Source of the DNA: Dehalococcoidia bacterium
Lineage (GTDB): Bacteria > Chloroflexota > Dehalococcoidia > Tepidiformales > Tepidiformaceae
DNA: 5,407 nucleotides
Reading direction: 5' to 3'
NCBI GenBank assembly: GCA_007126855.1
Contig: SLAK01000327.1
Location: 1 to 5,407, forward strand
Position numbers and translations under genes: made by a program. Below the pieces are notes generated by a model, which was given only the letters and a program-made list of their open reading frames with translations, was not told the origin of the DNA and did no database searches. This document shows, piece by piece, positions 1-4,706 of the stretch (within the stretch, counting starts at the first letter, position 1; the number at the start of each line of letters is the position of its first letter).

Positions 1-729
1 CGCAGCCGCGAAGACTACGAAGCCGGCCACATCCCCGGCGCCGTCTGGTACGACCGCGGGCTTCTGAAGGATCCCGAGGACGATGTCAACGTCATCACCG
101 GCGAAGACTTCGCCGCCCTGCTCGGCGAGCTCGGCATCAGCAACGACGACTGGGTCGTTGCCTATGACGAAGGCCACGGCCTCTGGGCCACACGCTTCTG
201 GTGGGTAGCCCGTTACTACGGCCACGAGGACGCCAGCGTACTCAATGGTGGTTTCGCCAAGTGGGAAGCCGACGGCGCTGCAGTCGCCAGCGACCCGCCG
301 CAGCCCGAGCCCGCCGTCTTCAATGTCTCCATCGACGAAGGCGTCTTCTGCGACGTGGACTACGTCCTCGAGCAGGTCGCCGAAGAGCGCGACGATGTCG
401 TGCTGCTCGATGTCCGCTCGCACGCCGAGTACACGGGCGCCGACGTCCGCGCCGCCCGCGGCGGCCACATCCCCGGCGCCGTCAACCTGGACTGGGTCAA
501 CTCCATGACCGGCGAACCGCAGGTCTGGAAGAGCGCCGAAGAACTCCGCGAGATGTTCCAGGAGGTCGGCATCGGCGAAGACACTGAAGTCATCACCTAT
601 TGCCAGACCGCCGTCCGCGGCGCCCACACCTTCTACACCCTCGAACTCGTTGGCCTCGGCCAGGCCCGGAACTACGACGGCTCCTGGTACGAATGGGGCA
701 ACCTGCAGGACACCCCCATCCAGCAGTAA
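1..729 (+). CDS. Tandem-rhodanese sulfurtransferase (thiosulfate/3-mercaptopyruvate type), 5' end missing
   Basis: Frame 1 is open from the left edge to TAA at 727-729, giving 242 residues. Full-length relatives have about 280, so some 35-45 N-terminal residues lie outside the window. Two rhodanese domains are visible. The first (about residues 1-105) has the GHIPGAV signature at residues 9-15, and its active-site loop carries Asp56 (AYDEGHG) instead of Cys, as is usual for the non-catalytic N-terminal domain. The second (about 118-240) has LLDVRSHAEY, a second GHIPGAV, and the catalytic loop C201-QTAVR followed by AHTFYTLELVG. Members of this family move a sulfane sulfur from thiosulfate or 3-mercaptopyruvate through a Cys-persulfide to cyanide or thiols in the cytoplasm. 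The CQTAVR loop matches neither the classical CRKGVT (thiosulfate) nor CGSGVT (mercaptopyruvate) loop, so the donor cannot be called. It ends at the 756-781 hairpin. The family call is firm and the substrate is open. Confidence 0.93.
   Translation, partial: RSREDYEAGHIPGAVWYDRGLLKDPEDDVNVITGEDFAALLGELGISNDDWVVAYDEGHGLWATRFWWVARYYGHEDASVLNGGFAKWEADGAAVASDPPQPEPAVFNVSIDEGVFCDVDYVLEQVAEERDDVVLLDVRSHAEYTGADVRAARGGHIPGAVNLDWVNSMTGEPQVWKSAEELREMFQEVGIGEDTEVITYCQTAVRGAHTFYTLELVGLGQARNYDGSWYEWGNLQDTPIQQ
24..483 (+). repeat. 22-nt identical direct repeat encoding GHIPGAV in both rhodanese domains
   Basis: Bases 24-45 and 462-483 are identical, start in the same codon phase and encode the same GHIPGAV signature of domains one and two. 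The flanks differ on both sides. Protein conservation plus strong C-ending codon bias may explain it, and domain-to-domain gene conversion is the alternative. Confidence 0.6.
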
Positions 730-755
730 GTCACGCAAGCAACGACGACAACCGC

Positions 756-781
756 AGGGCCCGCCGATTGTGGCGGGCCCT
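756..781. terminator. Hairpin terminator shared by two convergent genes
   Basis: A perfect 10-bp GC-rich inverted repeat (756-765 AGGGCCCGCC, 772-781 GGCGGGCCCT) encloses a 6-base loop. On the + strand it is followed by TCTCTATT, only a weak U-tract. It lies 27 bases after the sulfurtransferase stop and 35 bases beyond the HAD gene stop on the other strand, so it probably ends both transcripts. No good U-tract follows on the minus strand, so termination there is less certain. Confidence 0.75.
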
Positions 782-815
782 CTCTATTCGTGCCGGCAAA
801 CGCGCGGTTGAGCGC

Positions 816-1439
816 TCACTCCCAGCGGTAGCCCGCCGCGAGCAGCGCGCTCCGCAAACCCTCGTAGTCGTCGCCGACGAAATTGTATGCCTGCATCCCC
901 ACGCTCCGCGCCGCCTCCACGTTCGCCGGCAAGTCGTCGATGAAGAAGCAGCCCTCCGGCCGCACCCCGATGCGCTCCGCGGCAAGATGAAAGACCTCCG
1001 GCTCCGGCTTCGCCACGCCCACCACCCCGGATATCACCCGGTCATCGAAGTCGATGTGCACCTCGAACTGCTCCGTGATCAGCTGCTCCAGGTCCGCCGC
1101 CGCGTTGCTCAACAAGCCAAGCCGCGTCCCGGCCGCCTTCAGCGCCTGGGCAAGCGCGATATTCGGCTCGTGTCGCTCGAACGGCCGCGCGCGCCACGCC
1201 TCGAAGACAACCTCCGCGCGGCTGTCCACGAACCGCGGGAGCTCGCGGATCGCCGCCGCCGCCCACGAATCGCGGTCCCCCTGGCCAACATTCAGTGCTC
1301 GCCATTCCGGCGTCCGGTAAAGCGCGTCCCGCAGCGCCCCCTCCGGGAGCCCATGGTCCCGCCCGAATTCGTCGTAGGCATGCCAGTCCTGCCGCAGCAG
1401 CACGCCGCCAAAGTCAAAGAGCACAGCCCGTTTCTCCAT
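816..1439 (-). CDS. HAD-superfamily hydrolase (HAD-IA, YihX/epoxide-hydrolase-N-domain-like)
   Basis: This encodes 207 residues from the ATG at 1437-1439 (MEKRAVLFDFGGVL). All four HAD motifs are present. Motif I is D9-FGGVL (nucleophile Asp9), motif II is LGLLS111-N, motif III is K144 in GVAKPEPEVF, and motif IV is FFIDD (D168, D169) followed by LPANVEAA. The alpha-helical segment between motifs I and II is the expected C1 cap. The second motif-I Asp (the general acid in DxD) is Gly11, as in the YihX and soluble-epoxide-hydrolase N-domain group. The likely role is cytoplasmic, Mg-dependent phosphate monoester hydrolysis, but the substrate cannot be read from sequence and dehalogenase-like chemistry is not excluded. 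An upstream in-frame ATG at 1449-1451 would add four residues, but it overlaps the -10-like TATGCT, so the inner ATG is preferred. The gene stands alone, convergent with the sulfurtransferase and divergent from the toxin-antitoxin pair. Confidence 0.9.
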   Translation of the reverse strand: MEKRAVLFDFGGVLLRQDWHAYDEFGRDHGLPEGALRDALYRTPEWRALNVGQGDRDSWAAAAIRELPRFVDSRAEVVFEAWRARPFERHEPNIALAQALKAAGTRLGLLSNAAADLEQLITEQFEVHIDFDDRVISGVVGVAKPEPEVFHLAAERIGVRPEGCFFIDDLPANVEAARSVGMQAYNFVGDDYEGLRSALLAAGYRWE

Positions 1440-1446
1440 GCCGCGG

Positions 1447-1452
1447 AGCATA
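1447..1452 (-). promoter_or_regulatory. -10-like element (TATGCT) for the HAD hydrolase gene, leaderless start
   Basis: Read on the minus strand, TATGCT is preceded by TGG, an extended -10 (TGn), and is followed by 7 bases and then the ATG at 1437-1439. No purine-rich ribosome binding site precedes either candidate ATG. This spacing would put transcription start at or next to the A of the start codon. It is inferred from sequence and not proved. Confidence 0.55.
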
Positions 1453-1559
1453 CCATTGCCATCGAACTGCCTTCTGGCGCGCCCGGTACCTCACTTCGCC
1501 CTGGCTGCCCTCGCGCCGACGAATTCGCCGAGGGCGGCTCCTCCACTCGTCCACAGTGC

Positions 1560-1565
1560 TAAGAT
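1560..1565 (+). promoter_or_regulatory. -10-like element (TAAGAT) for the DUF433/DUF5615 module
   Basis: TAAGAT matches TATAAT at four of six positions and is preceded by TGC, an extended -10. It ends 6 bases before the ATG at 1572. No Shine-Dalgarno sequence lies upstream of the ATG, so a leaderless transcript is likely. Confidence 0.55.
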
Positions 1566-1571
1566 CAGCCC

Positions 1572-1871
1572 ATGACCCAGGCGCCCGTGTCCATTGATAG
1601 CCTGCTGTACACGAAGCGGGGCTTCCGCCGTGGCCGACCCTGCCTGGCCGGCACCGGCCTCACCGTGCATACCATCGCGGCGCTGCACCTCCAGGGTTTC
1701 TCCGCTGAAGCCATCTGTGCTGAATACCCCGACCTTGACCCGAGCCTCATCTACGCAGCGCTCGCCTACTACTTCGCCAACCGCGAAGTGATCGAACACG
1801 ATCTCGAAGCCGACCGCGAACTTGGCGCCCGCCTCGCTGCAGCAGACATGCGCACAAAAGGCCGTGCATAA
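1572..1871 (+). CDS. DUF433 family protein, probable antitoxin
   Basis: This encodes 99 residues from ATG at 1572. The DUF433 core runs from about residue 14 to 75: RGFRRGRPCLAGTGLTV, then HTIAALHLQGFSAEAIC, then EYPDLDPSLIYAALAYY. This is the family pattern of 'RP-x-I-x-GT-x-(I/V)-x-V' followed by a helix-turn-helix-like 'G-(M/F)-(S/T)-x-E-x-I-x-x-x-(Y/F)-P-x-L' segment. The C-terminal part, from about residue 76, is charged and helical (VIEHDLEADRELGARLAAADM) and probably binds the toxin. DUF433 proteins are commonly found immediately upstream of PIN-like genes and are regarded as VapB-like antitoxins, likely DNA-binding and autoregulatory. Here the toxin candidate starts 8 bases after the TAA. 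The family and order are well supported, while antitoxin activity is inferred from context. Confidence 0.88.
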   Translation: MTQAPVSIDSLLYTKRGFRRGRPCLAGTGLTVHTIAALHLQGFSAEAICAEYPDLDPSLIYAALAYYFANREVIEHDLEADRELGARLAAADMRTKGRA

Positions 1872-1872
1872 T
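1867..1872 (+). promoter_or_regulatory. Possible internal -10-like element (CATAAT) before the DUF5615 gene
   Basis: CATAAT matches TATAAT at five of six positions. It overlaps the antitoxin's stop codon and ends 7 bases before the GTG at 1880. It could give the toxin gene its own leaderless transcript in addition to read-through from the antitoxin promoter. Alternatively it is only the A/T-rich stop-codon context, and the GTG is translated by coupling. Confidence 0.3.
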
Positions 1873-1879
1873 TAGCCGG

Positions 1880-2242
1880 GTGTGGCGGCTATACCTGGAC
1901 GAGGACCTAATGGGCGAAGCGCTCGCATCAGCCCTTCGTTACGCGGGATTCGACTGTTTGACCACCACTGAAGCCGATCGACGCCGCCAGCCGGATGAAG
2001 CGCAGCTCGCATTCGCCACCAAAGAGCGTCGTATTATCTTCACGGCCAACGTTCAGGACTTCCCGCGAATTCACTGGGAATGGATTGCGGCAGGTCGTCA
2101 TCACGCCGGCATTATCGTGCTGACGGATCAGCGCACCACGCCAGGCGACATCCAGCGTGCCATGGTGGCCCTGCGAAACCGGTTTCCCGGTGGCATCGCA
2201 GGAGAACTTGAATACCTGCTGAACTGGATTCCCAGGAAATAG
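1880..2242 (+). CDS. DUF5615 PIN-like protein, probable ribonuclease toxin
   Basis: This encodes 120 residues from GTG at 1880 to TAG at 2240-2242. The N-terminus, WRLYLDEDLMGEALASALRY, has the family's acidic LDED start (D7, D9). Further features are the mid-domain P-D39-E40 pair and the strand RIIFTANVQDF (T55, N57, D60) followed by PRIH. The 'T-x-N-x-x-DF-x-x-LH' form, with Asn where many relatives have Asp, is known to me as a variant in this family, so it is not taken as inactivation. A final strand HHAGIIVLTDQ and a C-terminal helix complete the small fold. DUF5615 proteins are PIN-like and often pair with DUF433 proteins as putative toxin-antitoxin modules; the RNA target here is unknown. 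GTG is preferred because no ATG lies near the N-terminal strand. The pair looks slightly less GC-rich than its neighbours by eye, compatible with acquisition. Confidence 0.87.
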   Translation: MWRLYLDEDLMGEALASALRYAGFDCLTTTEADRRRQPDEAQLAFATKERRIIFTANVQDFPRIHWEWIAAGRHHAGIIVLTDQRTTPGDIQRAMVALRNRFPGGIAGELEYLLNWIPRK

Positions 2243-2290
2243 ACACCGCCTGCACCCACCTCCGCAGCGACACTCCCCCTCCTGATTCGT

Positions 2291-2296
2291 TACCCT
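2291..2296 (+). promoter_or_regulatory. -10-like element (TACCCT) for lipA, leaderless start
   Basis: TACCCT fits TANNNT and ends exactly 6 bases before the ATG at 2303. The preceding 30 bases are pyrimidine-rich (CTCCCCCTCCTG) and cannot act as a Shine-Dalgarno sequence. It is a weak hexamer on its own and gains support from the same arrangement at the other starts in the window. Confidence 0.45.
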
Positions 2297-2302
2297 TGTC
2301 CC

Positions 2303-3259
2303 ATGACCCTTGCGAAAAGCTCCCGGCCCGACTGGCTCAAAGTCCGCTGGCCCACCGGGCCCTCCTATACGCGCCTCCACGAACTCATGCGCAGCAAGTC
2401 CCTCCACACCGTCTGCGAAGAGGCGCGCTGCCCCAACATGGGCGAATGCTGGAACCGCGGCACCGCCACCTTCATGATCCTGGGCGATACCTGCACCCGC
2501 TCCTGCGGCTTCTGCGCCGTGAAGACCGGACGGCCCGAAACGCTCGACCTCGACGAGCCAAAGCGCGTTGCCATGGCTGTCCAGCAGATGGGCCTCCGCC
2601 ACGCCGTGGTCACCAGCGTCAACCGCGACGAGCTCCCCGATGGCGGCGCCGGCATCTTCGCCGAGACCATCCGCTGGATCCGCCGCCTCTCCCCCGGCAC
2701 CACCATCGAAGTGCTCACGCCCGACTTCAAAGGCGACCGCGCCGCCCTCCAGACCGTGATGGCGGTCGCACCCGAGATCTTCAACCACAACACCGAAACC
2801 GTGCCCCGGCTCTACCGCCGCGTGCGCCCCCAGGCCGATTACCAGCAGTCTCTGCGCGTGCTGCGCGAAGCAAAGGAGATCGACCCCCACGCCCGCACCA
2901 AGAGCGGTCTGATGGTCGGCCTCGGAGAGACACCCGAGGAGCTGCTGCAGGTCTTCCAGGACATCGCAGACCAGGGCGTGGACATCCTCACCGTCGGGCA
3001 ATACCTCCAGCCGACCGGCCAGCACCTGCCGATCGACCGCTACTGGCACCCGGACGAATTCGCCGAACTGAAGGAAGCTGCCCTCGCCATGGGCTTCCAC
3101 CACGTGGAGGCCGGCCCGCTGGTCCGCAGCTCCTACCACGCTGAAGAACAGGCCACCTCCGGCGAAGCCGGTGCAGCACCGGTCCAAACGCGCAAGCTCC
3201 TGCAGGACCCCGGCCTCGAAATGCTTTCCGTCGTCGAGCCGCATCAGGGTAATCACTAA
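2303..3259 (+). CDS. lipA: Lipoyl synthase (radical SAM)
   Basis: This encodes 318 residues from ATG at 2303 to TAA at 3257-3259. Lipoyl synthase inserts two sulfurs into protein-bound octanoyl groups to make the lipoyl cofactor of pyruvate and 2-oxoglutarate dehydrogenases and the glycine cleavage system. The sacrificial auxiliary 4Fe-4S cluster ligands are C38, C43 and C49 (HTVCEEARCPNMGECW, CX4CX5C). The radical-SAM cluster motif is C64-TRS-C68-GF-C71 (CX3CX2C). Further signatures are TFMILGDTCTR, VVTSVNRDELPDGG, IFNHNTETVPRLY, KSGLMVGLGE, GQYLQPT and the C-terminal RSSY (275-278) whose serine ligates the auxiliary cluster. The N-terminal WLKVRWPTG region is also typical. After RSSYHAEEQ (ending at 283) there is a tail of about 35 residues not usual in the family. 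No lipB, lplA or lipoylated-enzyme gene is next to it here. The function is essentially certain. Confidence 0.98.
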   Translation: MTLAKSSRPDWLKVRWPTGPSYTRLHELMRSKSLHTVCEEARCPNMGECWNRGTATFMILGDTCTRSCGFCAVKTGRPETLDLDEPKRVAMAVQQMGLRHAVVTSVNRDELPDGGAGIFAETIRWIRRLSPGTTIEVLTPDFKGDRAALQTVMAVAPEIFNHNTETVPRLYRRVRPQADYQQSLRVLREAKEIDPHARTKSGLMVGLGETPEELLQVFQDIADQGVDILTVGQYLQPTGQHLPIDRYWHPDEFAELKEAALAMGFHHVEAGPLVRSSYHAEEQATSGEAGAAPVQTRKLLQDPGLEMLSVVEPHQGNH

Positions 3260-3283
3260 TCCCTCCGGTAGACGCTGGCGCAG

Positions 3284-3289
3284 TAGACT
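3284..3289 (+). promoter_or_regulatory. -10-like element (TAGACT) for the kinase-like gene
   Basis: TAGACT matches TATAAT at four of six positions and ends 8 bases before the ATG at 3298. It overlaps an in-frame TTG at 3289-3291, which would then lie upstream of the transcript start, so the ATG is the better start. No Shine-Dalgarno sequence is present. Confidence 0.45.
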
Positions 3290-3297
3290 TGTCGGCG

Positions 3298-3921
3298 ATG
3301 GCGCTCCCGGACTCTGATGACCTCCGCCGCGAGGCGATTGGCGCGTTTGTCCATGAAATGCGGACCCCGCTCACCTCGCTGCGCATGGTGCTCGAAATCG
3401 CGCGCCGCTCCAGCAACGGGCCAGGCGTCACCCTGGACGACGAACTCGTGACCATGGTCGAAGACGCTGTCGGCAGCTTGCAGGGGCTCGCCGATGCGCT
3501 GCAGGAGTCGTCGCGCCTCGAGCGCGGCAAACTCGAGCCGGCACGGATTCCCGCCCGCCTGGGCGATCTGCTCGCACAGCTTCAGGAGAACGCCGGGGGC
3601 GGCGTGGAAGTAGAGCGCAACACTGGTGACATCGCCGGCGAGTGGGACGTTGAACGCCTGCTCACCGCATTGTCCGCATGCGTGGAAGCGGCCAGTCGGT
3701 GCGGCAACGGCGGCAGCGTCCGGCTGGTCGCCGAGCAGCACGATAGTGGGTGCAGCCTCCGCTTTTCCAGCGGCGACCCGCAGGGCGCCACGCGCCCGGT
3801 CAATTCCGACCTGGGCTTTGGCTTCTTCCGCGCCTCCACCCTCCTCCAGGCAATGGGTGCCACCGTGGATGTCGACCGCAGCGAAGGCCACTGTGAGATC
3901 CGGGTCGACCTGCGAGCCTGA
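3298..3921 (+). CDS. Histidine-kinase-like protein: DHp domain with degenerate ATPase domain
   Basis: This encodes 207 residues from ATG at 3298, without signal peptide, membrane segment or sensor domain. Residues 9-80 form a two-helix DHp (HisKA) hairpin with a well-kept H-box, FVH19-EMRTPLTSLRMVLEIA, where His19 is the phosphorylation candidate. The second helix, DDELVTMVEDAVGSLQGLADALQESSRLERG, is followed by a linker and an alpha/beta domain placed like HATPase_c (about 85-205). Key ATP-binding positions look lost. In D117-xx-R120-L...A127-CVE-A131-A, both N-box Asn positions appear to be Ala. The G1 box (DxGxG) reads SSGDP near 157-161, and G2 is reduced to DLGFG (171-175). It probably cannot bind ATP normally and may act as a Spo0B/ChpT-like phosphotransfer protein or regulatory pseudokinase. 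No response regulator lies in the window. It starts 38 bases after lipA. The H-box is firm and the role is inferred. Confidence 0.82.
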   Translation: MALPDSDDLRREAIGAFVHEMRTPLTSLRMVLEIARRSSNGPGVTLDDELVTMVEDAVGSLQGLADALQESSRLERGKLEPARIPARLGDLLAQLQENAGGGVEVERNTGDIAGEWDVERLLTALSACVEAASRCGNGGSVRLVAEQHDSGCSLRFSSGDPQGATRPVNSDLGFGFFRASTLLQAMGATVDVDRSEGHCEIRVDLRA

Positions 3922-3933
3922 ATTGCGGCGCTC

Positions 3934-4617
3934 TCAGATTGGCAGCGTGGTGTCTTCGCTCCGCCAGAGATACCAGCACGCCACGCTCGCCCACGGCCGC
4001 CAGGGCGCGCCGATCTCCCGCACCTGCGCCGGCAGCGGCATCGCCGGCAACCCGTAGCGCCGCATGATCGCCCGGTTGATGCCGATATCGTTCACCGGCA
4101 ACACGTCCGGCCGTCGCAGGTGGAAGATCAGGAACATCTCAGCAGTCCACCGCCCTACTCCGCGCACCTGCGTCAGGTGCTCGATCACCGCCTCGTCGTC
4201 CCATGCATGGAGCAGCCCGGTGGATATGCGCTCCTCGGCGAAGTGCAGCGCCAGGTCCCGCAGCGCCGCCGTCTTCTGGCGCGACATACCGGCCGCGCGG
4301 AACGCCGAGTCGTCCAGCTCCAGGACCGCCTGTGGCAGCGGGAAGGGCTCGCGCGCCGGGTCGAACTGGGGGCTGGAGCGCCGCGCTACGGGGTCGCCGC
4401 CCGCTTTCAGTTCCGGGAACTGCGCCAGGAAGCGGGAATAGATCGTCCCGGCCGCCTTCCCGCTGAGCTGCTGGAAGATGATCGCGCGCGCCAGCGCCCG
4501 GAACGGGTCGCTCCCATCTTCCCGCATCGCGAAGGGGCCCACCGCCTCGATGATGCGCGCCATCACCGGGTCTGCCGTGCGCAGGTGCGCGATGCCGGCA
4601 TCAGGGTCATAGGACAT
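3934..4617 (-). CDS. DNA-3-methyladenine glycosylase, AlkA-like (HhH-GPD)
   Basis: This encodes 227 residues from the ATG at 4615-4617 (MSYDPDAGIAHLRTADPVMARII). Such enzymes remove 3-methyladenine and other alkylated bases by cleaving the N-glycosidic bond, starting base excision repair. Visible parts are ALARAIIFQQLSGKAAGTIY (residues 41-60, the conserved QQLS-K-A helix), AAGMSRQKTAALRDLA, the helix-hairpin-helix LTQVRGVGRWTAEMF (148-162), and the catalytic LPVND177-IGINRA with Asp177. The C-terminal APWRPWASVACWYLWR is the usual WRP-x-(R/A)-S-xA-x-WYLWR ending. There is no four-cysteine iron-sulfur cluster, as expected for AlkA rather than Nth/MutY. Residues about 72-93 look like an insertion. 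An upstream ATG at 4651-4653 would add 12 residues, but it precedes the -10-like TATGCT, so the inner ATG is chosen. Its stop lies 12 bases from the convergent kinase-like gene's stop. Confidence 0.93.
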   Translation of the reverse strand: MSYDPDAGIAHLRTADPVMARIIEAVGPFAMREDGSDPFRALARAIIFQQLSGKAAGTIYSRFLAQFPELKAGGDPVARRSSPQFDPAREPFPLPQAVLELDDSAFRAAGMSRQKTAALRDLALHFAEERISTGLLHAWDDEAVIEHLTQVRGVGRWTAEMFLIFHLRRPDVLPVNDIGINRAIMRRYGLPAMPLPAQVREIGAPWRPWASVACWYLWRSEDTTLPI

Positions 4618-4623
4618 GCGGGG

Positions 4624-4629
4624 AGCATA
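4624..4629 (-). promoter_or_regulatory. -10-like element (TATGCT) for the glycosylase gene, leaderless start
   Basis: Read on the minus strand, TATGCT is followed by CCCCGC and then the ATG at 4615-4617, a 6-base gap. The hexamer is identical to that of the HAD gene and has nearly the same flank. No ribosome binding site precedes the ATG. It excludes the longer 239-residue reading if the transcript is leaderless. Confidence 0.55.
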
Positions 4630-4694
4630 GCTCACACCCCGGCTTCCGCTCATCTCCCGCTGTCAGCCCGCGAGAGCGTGAGCCCAATTGCAGC

Positions 4695-4700
4695 TAGCAT
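4695..4700 (+). promoter_or_regulatory. -10-like element (TAGCAT) for the SDR gene, leaderless start
   Basis: TAGCAT matches TATAAT at four of six positions and is followed by GCACAC and the ATG at 4707, a 6-base gap. No Shine-Dalgarno sequence is present between 4680 and 4706. Confidence 0.5.
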
Positions 4701-4706
4701 GCACAC

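Larger units (their letters stand above)
1440..1571. other. Divergent intergenic region between the HAD gene and the toxin-antitoxin module
   Basis: This 132-base stretch has outward-facing -10-like elements at both ends (1447-1452 on minus, 1560-1565 on plus). I see no -35 consensus, hairpin, tandem repeat or small gene with an initiation signal inside it. An operator for the antitoxin could lie near its right end, but no clear palindrome is visible. Confidence 0.5.
4618..4706. other. Divergent promoter region between the glycosylase and SDR genes
   Basis: This 89-base region carries outward -10-like elements at 4624-4629 (minus) and 4695-4700 (plus). Between them an imperfect gapped inverted repeat can be seen (4648-4656 GCTCATCTC against 4672-4683, GAGA and TGAGC separated by GCG). 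It could be an operator acting on both genes, but it is short and imperfect, so support is weak. No -35 consensus is evident. Confidence 0.35.

Noticed and set aside
1440..1451. Outer ATG (1449-1451) as start of the HAD gene
   Set aside because: The ATG is part of the -10-like TATGCT. The inner ATG at 1437-1439 leaves the usual short lead before motif I.
600..1562. A 320-codon + strand frame running over the sulfurtransferase end and opposite the HAD gene
   Set aside because: It crosses the terminator hairpin, is Arg/Pro-rich without motifs, and is explained as the shadow of the HAD gene on the other strand.
1491..1799. A 102-codon minus strand frame opposite the DUF433 gene, with a plausible-looking protein
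   Set aside because: It is antisense to a recognised DUF433 domain and spans the divergent promoter region. It has no recognisable family or initiation signal.
2243..2302. A terminator or regulatory RNA between the toxin gene and lipA
   Set aside because: The 60 bases are C/T-rich with no stable inverted repeat and no recognisable riboswitch core. Only the -10-like TACCCT stands out.
1928..3256. A 442-codon open frame on the minus strand, antisense to lipA and DUF5615
   Set aside because: It lies wholly opposite two genes with unmistakable family motifs. Its translation is a low-complexity Gly/Ala/Val/His mix without domain motifs, and long antisense frames are common with this C-ending codon bias.
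3289..3297. TTG at 3289 as start of the kinase-like gene
   Set aside because: It overlaps the TAGACT -10-like element and has no ribosome binding site. The ATG at 3298 fits the start pattern of the other genes.
3256..3891. A 211-codon minus strand frame opposite the kinase-like gene
   Set aside because: The opposite strand holds a clear H-box and two-helix DHp pattern, while this frame shows no domain. It would also collide with the lipA end.
4618..4653. Outer ATG (4651-4653) as start of the glycosylase
   Set aside because: The added 12 residues (MSGSRGVSYAPR) do not look like part of the fold and would start upstream of the TATGCT element.
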